A stretch of 64,000 bases of DNA from Micromonospora aurantiaca ATCC 27029 (lineage in GTDB: Bacteria > Actinomycetota > Actinomycetes > Mycobacteriales > Micromonosporaceae), in assembly GCF_000145235.1 (NCBI RefSeq), contig NC_014391.1, positions 2,860,001 through 2,924,000 of the forward strand. The letters run 5' to 3'. Every line of letters starts with the position of its first letter. Position 1 is the first letter of the stretch. The notes beneath the pieces were generated by a model that saw only the letters and a list, made by a program, of their open reading frames with translations, ran no database searches and was not told where the DNA came from. Position numbers and translations under genes: made by a program. Below, in pieces: positions 17,387-26,239 of this stretch.

Positions 17387-19304
17387 CGCCGGAAAGACCA
17401 GCCTGACCGAACGCCTGCTCTACGAGGCGGGCGCCGTGGCCGAGCCGGGCAGCGTCGACGCCGGCACGACCCGGACCGACTCGATGGAGCTGGAACGCCG
17501 CCGCGGCATCACCATCCGGGCGGCCGTCACCTCGATCACCATCGGCGACCTCAGCATCAACCTGCTGGACACCCCCGGCCACCCCGACTTCATCGCGGAG
17601 GTCGAGCGGTCCCTGGCCGTCCTCGACGCCGCAGTGCTCGTGGTGTCGAGCGTGGAGGGCGTCCAGCCGCAGACAGTCGCCATCTGGCGGGCGCTGCGCC
17701 GCATCGGCGTACCGACTGTGTTCTTCTTCAACAAGGTGGACCGTGGCGGCGCCGACGTGGACCGGGCGACGGCCCAGGTGCGGCAGCGGCTCGGGGCGCG
17801 GCCGGTCCTGCTCACCACTGTCACCGGCCAGGGCAGCCGCGAGGCCCTGGTGCATGCCGTGGACCTCGACGCCGAACCCGTGGTGGCGGAGGTGGCCGAG
17901 GTCGACGACGCGGTGGCGGCACGCTGGCTGACCGACCGGCCGGTACGTGTCCGCGACGTCCGCCGGGCGCTCCGCCGCGCGGTACGAGGCGCCGAGCTGG
18001 TCCCGGCGGTGTGCGGCTCGGCCATCACCGGTGCCGGGGTACGCCGGCTGTGCGACGTCCTGGCCGACCTGCTCCCGCACGGCGAGGCGCGGGACGGTCC
18101 GCCGGCGGGCACCGTCTTCGCCGTCGACCGGGACGGGCGCGGCCGGCGCGCCTGGCTGCGGTTGTGGTCCGGGCGTCTGCGGGTGCGGGACCGGGTGCAG
18201 CTCGCCGGCGGTCGTCCGGAGCCGGTCACCGAGATCGCCGTCATCGAGCCCGCCGGCGTGCTGGTGCGCCGGTCGGTCTCCGCCGGGCAGATCGCGGCGG
18301 TACGCGGGGTGTCGGCCCGGATCGGCCAGCACATCGGCGACCCGCCACGGCGGCACGGCTACCGGTTCCCGCCACCGACCCGGCAGGCGGTCGTCGAGCC
18401 GGTCGACCCGGCGCAGCGCCTGGCGATGTTCGCCGGCCTGGCCGAGCTGGCCGACGAGGACCCGCTCGTGGACCTGCGCCTCGACGAGCAGCAGGCGGAA
18501 GCGGTGATCCGCCTGCACGGCGAGGTCCAGAAGGAGGTCCTCGCCGCCCTGATGGAGGACCGCTACGGCGTCCGGGTGCGGTTCTCCGGCACGCTCACCG
18601 CCTGCATCGAACGGGTCGCCGGCACCGGCGCCGCCGAGGAGCGGTTGCGCGAGCGCGGCAACCCGTACCTGGCCGGGCTGGGGTTGCGCATCGACGCCGC
18701 ACCGGCCGGGCACGGCATCGAGTTCCGTCCCGGGATCGAGCCGGGCCGGCTGCCACCCGCCTTCGTCGCCGCCACCGAGGAGGGCGTGCGGGCCGCGCTG
18801 CGGCAGGGCCGGCACGGCTGGCCGGTCACCGACTGCACTGTCACCATGACGGCGTCCCGGTACTGGCCCCGGCAGAGCAGGCCGCACCAGAAGTTCGACA
18901 AGTCGATATCGACGGTGGCGGCGGACTTCCGCAACCTCGCCCCGGTCGTGGTCGCCGCCGCGCTGCGGCAGGCCGGTACGCGGGTGTGCCAGCCGATCGA
19001 GCGGTTCGACGTCAACCTGCCCCGGCACGCGGTCGAGACGGTGCTGGCGCTGCTCGGCCGGCTCGGCGCGGTCGTCCACGACACCGCAGTCGCTGGCGGC
19101 TACCTGGAGGTGAGCGGCACCCTGCCGTCCGCCCGGGTGCCGCGGGTCGTCGCCGCCCTGCCCGACCTCACCGGCGGCGAGGCGGTGCTGACCACCACCT
19201 TCGACCATTACGCGCCGGTCACCGGCGAGGAACCCCCGACACTGCCCCGGCGCGGACCGGACCCGGACGACCGGGAGGCGTGGTTCCGGGCCGTACCGAG
19301 GTAG
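17349..19304 (+). CDS. Tet-type ribosomal protection GTPase
   Basis: 651 residues from TTG 17349, giving an N-terminus LNLGIVAHVDAGKTS that matches the start of Tet(M)/OtrA-type proteins. GTPase motifs are clear: HVDAGKTS, DTPGH and NKVD. The rest shows EF-G-like domains through residue 651, close to the usual 640. The family releases tetracycline from the ribosome. In an actinomycete it may be self-resistance or an intrinsic determinant. It has no strong ribosome-binding site of its own and lies inside the end of a leader ORF. Confidence 0.85.
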   Translation: MALLNLGIVAHVDAGKTSLTERLLYEAGAVAEPGSVDAGTTRTDSMELERRRGITIRAAVTSITIGDLSINLLDTPGHPDFIAEVERSLAVLDAAVLVVSSVEGVQPQTVAIWRALRRIGVPTVFFFNKVDRGGADVDRATAQVRQRLGARPVLLTTVTGQGSREALVHAVDLDAEPVVAEVAEVDDAVAARWLTDRPVRVRDVRRALRRAVRGAELVPAVCGSAITGAGVRRLCDVLADLLPHGEARDGPPAGTVFAVDRDGRGRRAWLRLWSGRLRVRDRVQLAGGRPEPVTEIAVIEPAGVLVRRSVSAGQIAAVRGVSARIGQHIGDPPRRHGYRFPPPTRQAVVEPVDPAQRLAMFAGLAELADEDPLVDLRLDEQQAEAVIRLHGEVQKEVLAALMEDRYGVRVRFSGTLTACIERVAGTGAAEERLRERGNPYLAGLGLRIDAAPAGHGIEFRPGIEPGRLPPAFVAATEEGVRAALRQGRHGWPVTDCTVTMTASRYWPRQSRPHQKFDKSISTVAADFRNLAPVVVAAALRQAGTRVCQPIERFDVNLPRHAVETVLALLGRLGAVVHDTAVAGGYLEVSGTLPSARVPRVVAALPDLTGGEAVLTTTFDHYAPVTGEEPPTLPRRGPDPDDREAWFRAVPR

Positions 19305-19428
19305 GCCGCGCCGGGCGGTGACGGGAGCGTTGCGGCGATAGGATCACCGGCGCCCGCCGCCGCCCGTACCAGTTGGAGCCCCGCTGTCAGCGCAGCCGGT
19401 CACCCACCTCGCCCGGCGTGTCCGCCGG

Positions 19429-20247
19429 GTGCTGACCGCGGTGTGTCTGCTCGTCGTTGCCGGGCTACCGGCTGGATCCTCGGACGCCGGCGCCGCCGGC
19501 GCGGGGACGCTGCGGGTGCTCCAGATGAACCTGTGCAACAGCGGCCGGGCCGGCTGCTACACCGGCCGGGCCGTCCCGCAGGCCGCCGACGTCATCGCCG
19601 CGGAACTGCCCGACGTGGTCACGCTCAACGAGGTCTGCCGCGACGACGTGGTGACGCTTGCGCGTACGCTGCGGGCCGTCCGTGCCGGTGGCACGACGGT
19701 GTCCGCGTTCCAGGCCGCCGGTGACCGCCCCTCCGGCGGTCCCACCCGGTGCAACAACGGCGAGCCGTACGGGATCGGGTTGCTGGCCCGCCTCGACGCC
19801 CGCGACACGCGGCCGTCGGTGCACCGGGGGACCTATCCGGCGCAGGACCTGACCGACCCTGAGGAGCGGGTCTGGCTCTGTGTCCGGGCCGACGGGCTGC
19901 ACGCGTGCACCACGCACCTGGCGAACACCAGCGGCCAGGTGGCGCTGGCCCAGTGCGGGCAGTTGCTCGGCACCGTCGTGCCGGGCGTCCGGGGCGGCGC
20001 CGTCGGCGCGCCGACCGTCCTCGGCGGTGACCTCAACCTGCGGGCCGGAGGCATGCCGGACGTGCGGTCGTGCGTGCCGGTGGGCTACCGGCGGATCGAC
20101 GACGGCGGCCGCCAGCAGATCCTGGCGTCGAGCGGCGTGACGATCTGCTGCCGCCGCGCGGTGGACATGCGCGGGGCGACCGACCATCCGGCGCTGCTGG
20201 CGACCATGATCCGCTCGTGGCCGGCGCCGCCACCGGGACGGTACTGA
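19429..20247 (+). CDS. Secreted endonuclease/exonuclease/phosphatase-family protein
   Basis: At least 272 residues. Motifs of the EEP superfamily appear in order: LQMNLCNSG, LNEVC, THLAN, GGDLNLR and DHPALL. The N-terminal hydrophobic segment is a signal peptide. The Arg-rich stretch RRVRR just upstream of GTG 19429 suggests the real start is further 5', perhaps a non-standard CTG at 19384 after GGAG. Six or more Cys fit an exported, disulfide-bonded enzyme. It may act on nucleic acid or phospho-substrates outside the cell. Confidence 0.75.
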   Translation: MLTAVCLLVVAGLPAGSSDAGAAGAGTLRVLQMNLCNSGRAGCYTGRAVPQAADVIAAELPDVVTLNEVCRDDVVTLARTLRAVRAGGTTVSAFQAAGDRPSGGPTRCNNGEPYGIGLLARLDARDTRPSVHRGTYPAQDLTDPEERVWLCVRADGLHACTTHLANTSGQVALAQCGQLLGTVVPGVRGGAVGAPTVLGGDLNLRAGGMPDVRSCVPVGYRRIDDGGRQQILASSGVTICCRRAVDMRGATDHPALLATMIRSWPAPPPGRY

Positions 20248-20342
20248 CGAGGCCTCCGGACACGTGGCGGAATTGGTCCGCCGTCCGTGCAACTTCCCGG
20301 GCGGGCGTAGCCGTTCTACCTCCGTCACGAGGAGGCAGTCGA

Positions 20343-20780
20343 TTGAAAGCCGAAGACGAGCAAGCGTTCCGCGAGTTCGTGACGTCACAGATGGCGTCCC
20401 TGCGCAAGCTGGCGTACATGACCTGCGGCGACTGGCACGCCGCGGAGGACGCCGTGGCAAACGCGCTGGTCAAGCTCTATCCACGCTGGCGGAAGCTGGA
20501 GCGGCCCGATCTCTACGTCAAGACCATGGTCTACCGGGCCGCGATCGACGAGACCCGTCGGCCCTGGCGGCGCGAGCGGTCGGCCGGCGACGCCATGCCG
20601 GACGCCGCGGTGCGGGACACGGCGGCGGTGACTGACGAGCGGATGCGCCTGCGGGCGGCGCTCGAAGCCGTCCCGGCGGGACAGCGGGCCGCCGTGGTGC
20701 TCCGGCACTACCTGGACCTGAGCCTGGAGGACACGGCCGCCGTGCTCGACTGCACGGTCGGCACTGTCAAGGATCGTTAG
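20343..20780 (+). pseudogene. SigE-family sigma factor, 5' part (split by the element)
   Basis: Starts at TTG 20343 after GAGGAGG. The frame encodes sigma region 2 (AYMTCGDWHAAEDAVANALVK) and most of region 4 (SLEDTAAVLDCTVGTVK), then runs into element DNA and stops after two foreign codons (DR). The missing end, KSQVSRGLAKLRE..., is found in frame at 59935-60042, 39 kb away. Joined at CAAG, the two give 177 residues, normal for this family. As it stands the promoter-recognition helix is cut, so the product should be inactive. Confidence 0.9.
20768..20771 (+). other. attL core (left junction of the element)
   Basis: CAAG is the longest run shared by the two junctions. Left of it is sigma-factor sequence (GGCACTGT); right of it is element sequence starting GATCGTTAG. 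The crossover dinucleotide of the serine integrase should lie within it. Confidence 0.75.
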
Positions 20781-20827
20781 AAGCTATGGTCGATGTTGCC
20801 TAACAGACGTCTAGGGGGACGGTTCTG

Positions 20828-22390
20828 ATGGTACGGCGGAAGGCCCGGTCGGGGAACCAGGGCCGTTTTGACAGCAAGGACGCGCTGCTGGCCGGGGGCG
20901 GGCAGGTGCGGGCGTTGCGGTATCAGCGCGCGAGTCAGGACAAGAAGGAGCAGGGCAAGAGCGTCCACGACCAGGGCGTGCTCAACTTGGCGGAGATTAC
21001 GAAGCGGTCCTGGACGGACGCGGGGTCGTTCACCGACAACCACCGCTCGGCCAGCCGCCGTGCGACGAAGGAGCGCGAGCAGTTCGAGTTGCTGATCGAG
21101 CAGATCCGCGCGGGCAAGGGCGATGTGCTGGTGGTCTGGGAGATCTCCCGCAAGGAACGCGACTTGGCCGTGTTCGTGAAGATCCGGGACATGTGTCACG
21201 AGGTCGGCCTGTACTTCTGGCTGGTCGGTGGGGTGTTGTATGACCTGCGGGACAAGAACGACCGGATGATGCTCGGTTTCCAGGCGGTGCAGGCCGAGTG
21301 GATGGCCGAGGCGATCCGCGACAACGTGCTGCGCGGCATCGTCGGCGCCGCCGAAGCGGGTCGCCCGCACGGAAAGATCACCTACGGGTATCGGCGGATC
21401 TACGACCAGCGCACCCGAGCGTTGCTGCGTCAGGAGCCCGACGACGAGATCCGCACCGCCGTGGCCGCCGACGGGACGGTGACGGAGTATTCCCACGCTC
21501 AGGTGGTGCGGGACAACTTCCGGCTCATCGCCGCGGGGATGCCGTTGACGGCGCGGGAAGCCGAGTTGAACCGGCTCGGGATCCCCGCCTCCCAGGGCGG
21601 GGTCTGGCGGCGGGGGATCCTGCGCAAGCAGGTGATGAACCCGGCCTACATCGGTAAGCGGGTCCTGCGCGGGGAGATCGTCGGCGACGGGATCTGGCCC
21701 GCCCTGGTCAGCGAGGAGACCTACTGGGCGGTGGTGCGCATGCTCGGCGACCCCGCGCGCACCACGACCCGTCCCGGCCGGGCGGTGCACCTGCTGTCCT
21801 ACATCGTGCGCTGCGGAGTGTGCGACGGGCCGCTGTCCTCGCAGCGGCAGAACCGGCACGGCTGGACCGGGCAGGTGTACTCCTGCCTGCACAAGCGGCA
21901 CGTCGGAGTGAAAGCACCGATCCTCGACGAGTACGTGCAGCGCGCCGTAGTGGCGTGGCTGTCCCGCCCCGACGTCCACGACATCCTCACCGCCGCCGCT
22001 GGCAGCGACGAAGACGTCACCCACGCCCGCGCCGAAGCCCAACGCCTGCGCAGAGAACTCGAAGACTGGCGCCGCCTCGCCGAAAACGGCGACGTCACCG
22101 CCATCGCCTACGCCCGCGCCGAGAAAGGCCTCCTCGCCCAGATCGCCGAGCACGAACAACGCGCCGCCGACGCCGGCATCCCCGCCGTGCTCCGCGGACG
22201 CATCGGCGACCACGCCGTACAGGCATGGCAAGAACTCGACGGCAACACCCCCGTCAAACGAGAGATCATCCGCCTCGTCGCCGACATCAAACTCCTACCC
22301 GCCGCCTACAAAGGCGACCGCAGCCCCTTCGGCCGCCACCGCCTCCACTGGAACTGGAACTTCGACCCCCACCACCACCCGAAGGCCTGA
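20828..22390 (+). CDS. Large serine recombinase (integrase)
   Basis: 520 residues from ATG 20828. The resolvase-like catalytic domain carries RYQRASQD with the likely nucleophile Ser36, and EISRKERD further on. A recombinase domain follows, then a zinc-ribbon region (CGVCDGPLSS ... YSCLHK) and a Glu/Arg-rich coiled-coil stretch near residues 405-450. It sits directly beside attL, which identifies it as the enzyme that integrated the element. No excision-direction factor is recognisable nearby. Confidence 0.92.
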   Translation: MVRRKARSGNQGRFDSKDALLAGGGQVRALRYQRASQDKKEQGKSVHDQGVLNLAEITKRSWTDAGSFTDNHRSASRRATKEREQFELLIEQIRAGKGDVLVVWEISRKERDLAVFVKIRDMCHEVGLYFWLVGGVLYDLRDKNDRMMLGFQAVQAEWMAEAIRDNVLRGIVGAAEAGRPHGKITYGYRRIYDQRTRALLRQEPDDEIRTAVAADGTVTEYSHAQVVRDNFRLIAAGMPLTAREAELNRLGIPASQGGVWRRGILRKQVMNPAYIGKRVLRGEIVGDGIWPALVSEETYWAVVRMLGDPARTTTRPGRAVHLLSYIVRCGVCDGPLSSQRQNRHGWTGQVYSCLHKRHVGVKAPILDEYVQRAVVAWLSRPDVHDILTAAAGSDEDVTHARAEAQRLRRELEDWRRLAENGDVTAIAYARAEKGLLAQIAEHEQRAADAGIPAVLRGRIGDHAVQAWQELDGNTPVKREIIRLVADIKLLPAAYKGDRSPFGRHRLHWNWNFDPHHHPKA

Positions 22391-22484
22391 CTCGCGCGTT
22401 CCAAGATGGAGAAGGTTCTCCCGGCAACCAGCGGTTCGATCGGCAAATTACTCACCTGCGATTGAAGCACAGGCAAGAAGGGCT

Positions 22485-22927
22485 TTATCGCAGTTGCGCC
22501 GCCGTCGGCGCCATCGTCGCATTGTCGTGGTTCGGTAGCGCCCGTTCGAATAGGTGTATGTCGACGACGGTGTCGATGCCATCGGAACTGCTGTTCAAGT
22601 CCGATAGAAATTCTCGGCGGCGCGCAGCAGCGCGAGGTCCGATCCAGGATTTGAACTCAAGGCTGGCCGTGACGACGTCGTGAAGTTCGCCGACCCGATC
22701 CAGCGTCGCTTCGAGGGCGAAGACGTCTGCGCCGTTCGGTCCGGCTCATCCTCGTCGTGTTTCCGAGGACGGCCAAGGACTGCCAGCTTGGCGTACAGGA
22801 TCGGCGGCGTTGGCCCGTCGGCACCCAAACTCGTGCGGAAGCAGAGGATGTCGTCCGGCTGCGAGCCTGGACCGAGGCTGGCAGCTGTGTGCCCCAGTGG
22901 ACAATGGCGGAGGCCCGCCGCCGCCAC
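22485..22927 (-). pseudogene. Frameshifted unknown gene remnant
   Basis: The 670-bp stretch between the integrase and the protease is less GC-rich than its neighbours. On the minus strand one frame gives PDDILCFRTSLG and ILYAKLAVLGRPRKHDEDE. After about 22735 a different frame continues with protein-like sequence (FALEATLDRVGELHDVV, AARRREFLSDL), ending at a TAA at 22485-22487. One frameshift would join them. No family is recognised. The first frame also gives an IGSANFT string, which may be chance. Confidence 0.3.
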
Positions 22928-23062
22928 CGCGAGCCAGGGCAGCCTACGAGGCTGTTGAGGATGAGTAAGGCAACGACGTCTGTCGTTCCCCGAAGTCTTG
23001 TGACGGCGAAGCGGCTCTTGCTACCTTCCGTGAACCATCGATCACGCTACTTTGGAGGACCG

Positions 23063-24229
23063 GTGCGACGACGCACAGCTCACAAGGCTGCCGCGCTCTC
23101 GGCGGCGACTCTGCTCGCCCTGGCCGCAACGCCGACAGCGCAGGCTGTGGCCTCTTCCGCTCCAGCCGATGCGACCACTGCCGCCACCGAGGACTATGCG
23201 CGGCTCAACAACGTGGGCATCGACAAGGCCACTGACGCAATCAATGACCAGAAGAACGTCGTCGAGTTAATCTCCCGCACCGGCGTCACACTTGGGGTCG
23301 ACGCCGACGTCTGGATCGAGCAGGACTCCGGTGGCCAGACACTGCGGGTGCGCACCGCGCGAAAAGATGTCGCATCCGCCTTCGCCGAACTGCGGCTGTC
23401 CAGCCTGACCACCGTCTCGGTGGTCGATGGAACACCGATCAGCAACAGGCGACCCGAGTTGACGACACAGGTCGAGGCTGCAGTACGTCAGGTCTCCCCG
23501 GGGGTGCAGGGCATGTACGTCCGGACGGCAGACGGAGCACTGGTCATCGAAACCACAGACAGCGGCAGTGGGTCAGTAGCTCAGGCGGTGAAGGACGCTA
23601 CCGGTTTTCCCGAGGTCGTGCTCAAGCACCTGCAGGACGCCGGCGGTGACTCTGGGCTGACGGTCCGGGGCGGGGTAGCGCTGACCAGCTGTACTGCGGG
23701 CTTCTCCGCGAAGAACGGTTCCGCCATCGGATACTTCTCCGCCGCCCACTGCGGTCAGACTCAGAACATCTACCCTAACACCGCAGGCACCGGCGTCTGG
23801 GAAACCAGCACCAGACAGGCCCAGAACTACGGCGCCAACGCGGACATCGCGTTCTACGGCGTCGCCGTCGGCACCGGGAACTCCATCTCCAACACGTTCT
23901 ACGGGTCATCCTCATCAAGTCCGACGATCGTCGGGGGACCGCAAGACGTGCCGGAAGGCATTACGGCATGTCATCGGGGCAAGACGAGCGGTTGGAAGTG
24001 CGGCACGATCACCTCGATCGCCTACAAGCCGACCTGGTCCGGCGCCTGCCCCGGCACGACATGCAATTCGGTCTTCGTCAGGGTGAGCGCCGACCAGGCC
24101 GGAGGCGACAGCGGCGGGCCGTGGGTGAACGGAAGTAACGCGATCGGGATCCATAAGGGCGGGGGTAGCGGGTGGAGCGTATACTCCAAGATCTACCGAA
24201 TCCCGTCAGGCACAACCCTCTACTACTAG
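23063..24229 (+). CDS. Secreted S1-family (streptogrisin-like) serine protease
   Basis: 388 residues from GTG 23063 (GGAGG 4 bp upstream). An RRR-led signal peptide (cleavage near AQA|VASS) is followed by a pro-region of about 165 residues, then a mature protease. The catalytic triad is visible: AAHC, ANADIAF and GGDSGGPW (about residues 227-350). Paired Cys flank the His and Ser, as in streptogrisins and alpha-lytic protease. It is the first cargo gene of the element, and a small lipoprotein gene follows 15 bp later. Confidence 0.9.
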   Translation: MRRRTAHKAAALSAATLLALAATPTAQAVASSAPADATTAATEDYARLNNVGIDKATDAINDQKNVVELISRTGVTLGVDADVWIEQDSGGQTLRVRTARKDVASAFAELRLSSLTTVSVVDGTPISNRRPELTTQVEAAVRQVSPGVQGMYVRTADGALVIETTDSGSGSVAQAVKDATGFPEVVLKHLQDAGGDSGLTVRGGVALTSCTAGFSAKNGSAIGYFSAAHCGQTQNIYPNTAGTGVWETSTRQAQNYGANADIAFYGVAVGTGNSISNTFYGSSSSSPTIVGGPQDVPEGITACHRGKTSGWKCGTITSIAYKPTWSGACPGTTCNSVFVRVSADQAGGDSGGPWVNGSNAIGIHKGGGSGWSVYSKIYRIPSGTTLYY

Positions 24230-24244
24230 CAGAGTTGGTGACGG

Positions 24245-24634
24245 ATGAATCGTGCTGTTCTGCGCCCCCTGCTCGCAGGCTGCGTGATCATGGCTTGCAT
24301 GAACGGCTGCTCCCGTTCGCCCGACGATGCCTTTGACGCCGGCTCGGCGACATTTGCCCAATATCGAGACGAGGAGCCAGGCGTCGGCGACAGCGCGCTA
24401 TTGGAGGGCACCGTCTCGAAAAGAGATGAGTGCCTGAGCGTCACCGATTCCACATCAGGCACGGTCTACGTGCCGATCTTTCCTACCTCCTCACTGAGTC
24501 AGCCCAAGTCGCTCAAGACCGGCGACAAGGTCTCCTTGCGAGGAGGATCAGTGGAGGCAGCAGCCCCAGAGGGTGCCCAGTTACCGACCCGATGTCCCAC
24601 GGCCGGACCGTTTTGGGTCGTCGTGGCTTCGTGA
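24245..24634 (+). CDS. Small putative lipoprotein
   Basis: 129 residues. The N-terminus has basic residues, a hydrophobic stretch and MNGC (Cys22), a fair lipobox. The rest resembles a small OB-like beta fold (LLEGTVSKRDECLSV, LKTGDKVSLRGG), but no family is certain. The 15-bp gap after the protease gene and the terminator behind it suggest a two-gene unit. A protease-associated role is only inferred. Confidence 0.6.
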   Translation: MNRAVLRPLLAGCVIMACMNGCSRSPDDAFDAGSATFAQYRDEEPGVGDSALLEGTVSKRDECLSVTDSTSGTVYVPIFPTSSLSQPKSLKTGDKVSLRGGSVEAAAPEGAQLPTRCPTAGPFWVVVAS

Positions 24635-24655
24635 GCGCCCGCCTGCAACGGCAAG

Positions 24656-24693
24656 AGACGGTGGGCCGAACCGACCGGTCCGGCCCACCGTCT
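24656..24693 (+). terminator. Terminator hairpin after the protease-lipoprotein pair
   Basis: AGACGGTGGGCCG (24656-24668) pairs perfectly with CGGCCCACCGTCT (24681-24693) across 12 nt, just after the lipoprotein stop. Confidence 0.75.
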
Positions 24694-24758
24694 GGGTGTA
24701 CTGCCCAGGCAGGCTGGTTGAGGTCGTGTGACGACACGGCGTAGATAGACGGGATGAC

Positions 24759-24916
24759 GAAGGCCTCCGGTTGTGGAGTGGAGCTGTCTAGGAACCGCTC
24801 CGGCAACCAGGAGGCCTTCGTGTCCCACGCTAACGCCGCTCTGAACTCCTCGTGCACGTCTTCGCCTGGCGCGTTTGATCGTGATCACGGGTCGCCCGGG
24901 CCGCGAAACGCTATGA
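24759..24916 (+). pseudogene. IS481-family insertion-sequence remnant (transposase N-terminus)
   Basis: A hairpin made by GAAGGCCTCCGGTTG (24759-24773) and CAACC-A-GGAGGCCTTC (24804-24819) precedes GTG 24820. That GTG starts SHANAAL and, after a frameshift, continues PRARLRLARLIV, the usual N-terminus of IS481-type transposases. It stops at 24916. The rest of the transposase is missing, so this is a dead fragment. Confidence 0.65.
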
Positions 24917-24995
24917 CGTGTCCTGGCCTATGGCGAAACGGTGGGCGGCGCATTAATGCCGAGCTCGGCGCTGACGCGATTGGCGACCGGTCGTC

Positions 24996-25067
24996 ACGGC
25001 CGCGTTCGGCCGCCACCGCCTCGACTGGCGGTGGAAGTTCGGCCCGCAGGACCAGCGGGTGGCCTGA
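24996..25067 (+). pseudogene. C-terminal remnant of a second serine integrase
   Basis: The frame encodes FGRHRLDWRWKFGPQ and ends VA-stop. The intact integrase at 20828 ends FGRHRLHWNWNFDPH...KA-stop. Similarity at the same place relative to the stop indicates the tail of a related integrase gene. Nothing upstream in frame matches further, because a stop lies at 24972. It marks an older insertion or a recombination scar. Confidence 0.55.
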
Positions 25068-25164
25068 CGACTTGACCTTCAGGCAGAGGTGAGCGTCGAT
25101 CGTGTCCGTCGTCCCGCCGTGATCGGGCTGGGCGGCGTGACCCGTCGACGGAAGGTTTCTCGCC

Positions 25165-25542
25165 GTGCCCCGCGAACGACTCAGCGCTCTCGCTGCCCTG
25201 CCCGGTGATGTGGTCGATCCGCTGTTGTGGCGGCTCGCCTTCGATGTCGCCGCCGCGCACCAACCGAATGAGCGTGGCAACTGCCGGAATCTGCAGTGTG
25301 TCGGGCAGCGGGGCATGTGCGCCGCCGCGCGCGCTGCCCGCCGCGCGATGGCCCTCGCTCGGTCTTCCCGAACGACCGCCTCACGTACCCAACCAGCCCG
25401 GGGGGGCGCGACGGTGGTCAAACCTTCCCAGCGCGGTTTCGCCGGTTGGTTCGCGACGCGGTCACCACGTGAGGTGACGCGTCCCGTCAGCCGTTCGGCT
25501 AGCCTCCCGCGTTGGTCACCTGTGAGGAGCGCCGTCGCGTAG
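25165..25542 (+). CDS. Small hypothetical protein
   Basis: 125 residues from GTG 25165. The first 75 residues look protein-like (LSALAALPGDVVDPLLWRL, and a CRNLQC...GMC cysteine pattern followed by an Ala/Arg helix), a pattern seen in small proteins of actinomycete plasmids. The C-terminal third is low complexity and may be out of frame or decayed. It overlaps the 3' end of a minus-strand pseudogene. Confidence 0.4.
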   Translation: MPRERLSALAALPGDVVDPLLWRLAFDVAAAHQPNERGNCRNLQCVGQRGMCAAARAARRAMALARSSRTTASRTQPARGGATVVKPSQRGFAGWFATRSPREVTRPVSRSASLPRWSPVRSAVA

Positions 25543-26231
25543 CGGGGCCAGCATCAGTGGCATGCCCGCGCGAGCGCTCATGCCCACCCGAGCGATGTCA
25601 CGGCGGGCGTCCGGACACGCCCGCAAGGCCGGGCGGTCACAGTCGAGCGGGCACACCAGGTGCGAGCGGCTGGGTACGTGGTTCGGCCCCCCCCAGACGT
25701 TCCAGGCGTCGATCTCGCTGCACTCCAGCTCAATGTCGTAGTGCTCGCTCCGGCGCATCGGATATCTGCCGTCGGGGGCCATGTCCGGGTCGTGCAGGCG
25801 TGCGGTGATGACGCCGTCGCACGGCAGCCGAAAGTCGCAGACGAGCTCACCATCGTGTTCCGAGGCGTCGTTCGACCGTGGCGGGCATCCGCATCGGCGC
25901 GGCCACCACCCCTTGCCGGCAGTCTGGGCACGTGGTGGGGTGCCCCTGCCGGGCCTGCTGGCACGCGATGCTGAAGGGCACGTCGCGGAAGTACTCGCGG
26001 CCCGCTGGCGTGCGTCTGCCGATCTTGGCGCAGACGGCGATCAGCTGGCGCTCCGCCCACTGGGCGCCCTGCCATGCCTCCGAGACCCAGCGACGCTTGA
26101 TGGTGAGACGGTAGCGACCGCAATCTCGGCTCGTGACGCTCGTGGCGCATGCGGGGGTCGCCGGTGCGGCCCACCGTGATGACCCCGTTGTCGAACTGCA
26201 GGACGTGGAGGTGTTCTCCGCCCGGACGCAT
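25516..26231 (-). pseudogene. GIY-YIG-like (T5orf172-type) nuclease gene, frameshifted
   Basis: Three successive minus-strand frames make one protein-like sequence. From about 26231: HVLQFDNGVITVGRTGDPRM, like the start of T5orf172/MUG113 GIY-YIG domains. After a shift near 26130: RLTIKRRWVSEAWQGAQWAE and AGREYFRDVPFSIA, typical of the domain end. After another shift near 25855: ITARLHDPDMAPDGRYPM and ECSEIDAWNVWGGP, down to 25516. Two frameshifts mean it is probably dead; sequencing error is the alternative. Confidence 0.5.
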
Positions 26232-26239
26232 TGATGTCT

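Noticed and set aside
17331..19208. Long minus-strand frame opposite the Tet-type GTPase
   Set aside because: Low-complexity composition and no motifs, while the plus strand has all GTPase motifs.
22595..22700. A tRNA-like T-arm (TTCAAAT with flanks) on the minus strand after the integrase
   Set aside because: The flanking bases do not form the T-stem, and no acceptor, D or anticodon arms are present; the stretch reads better as a protein remnant.
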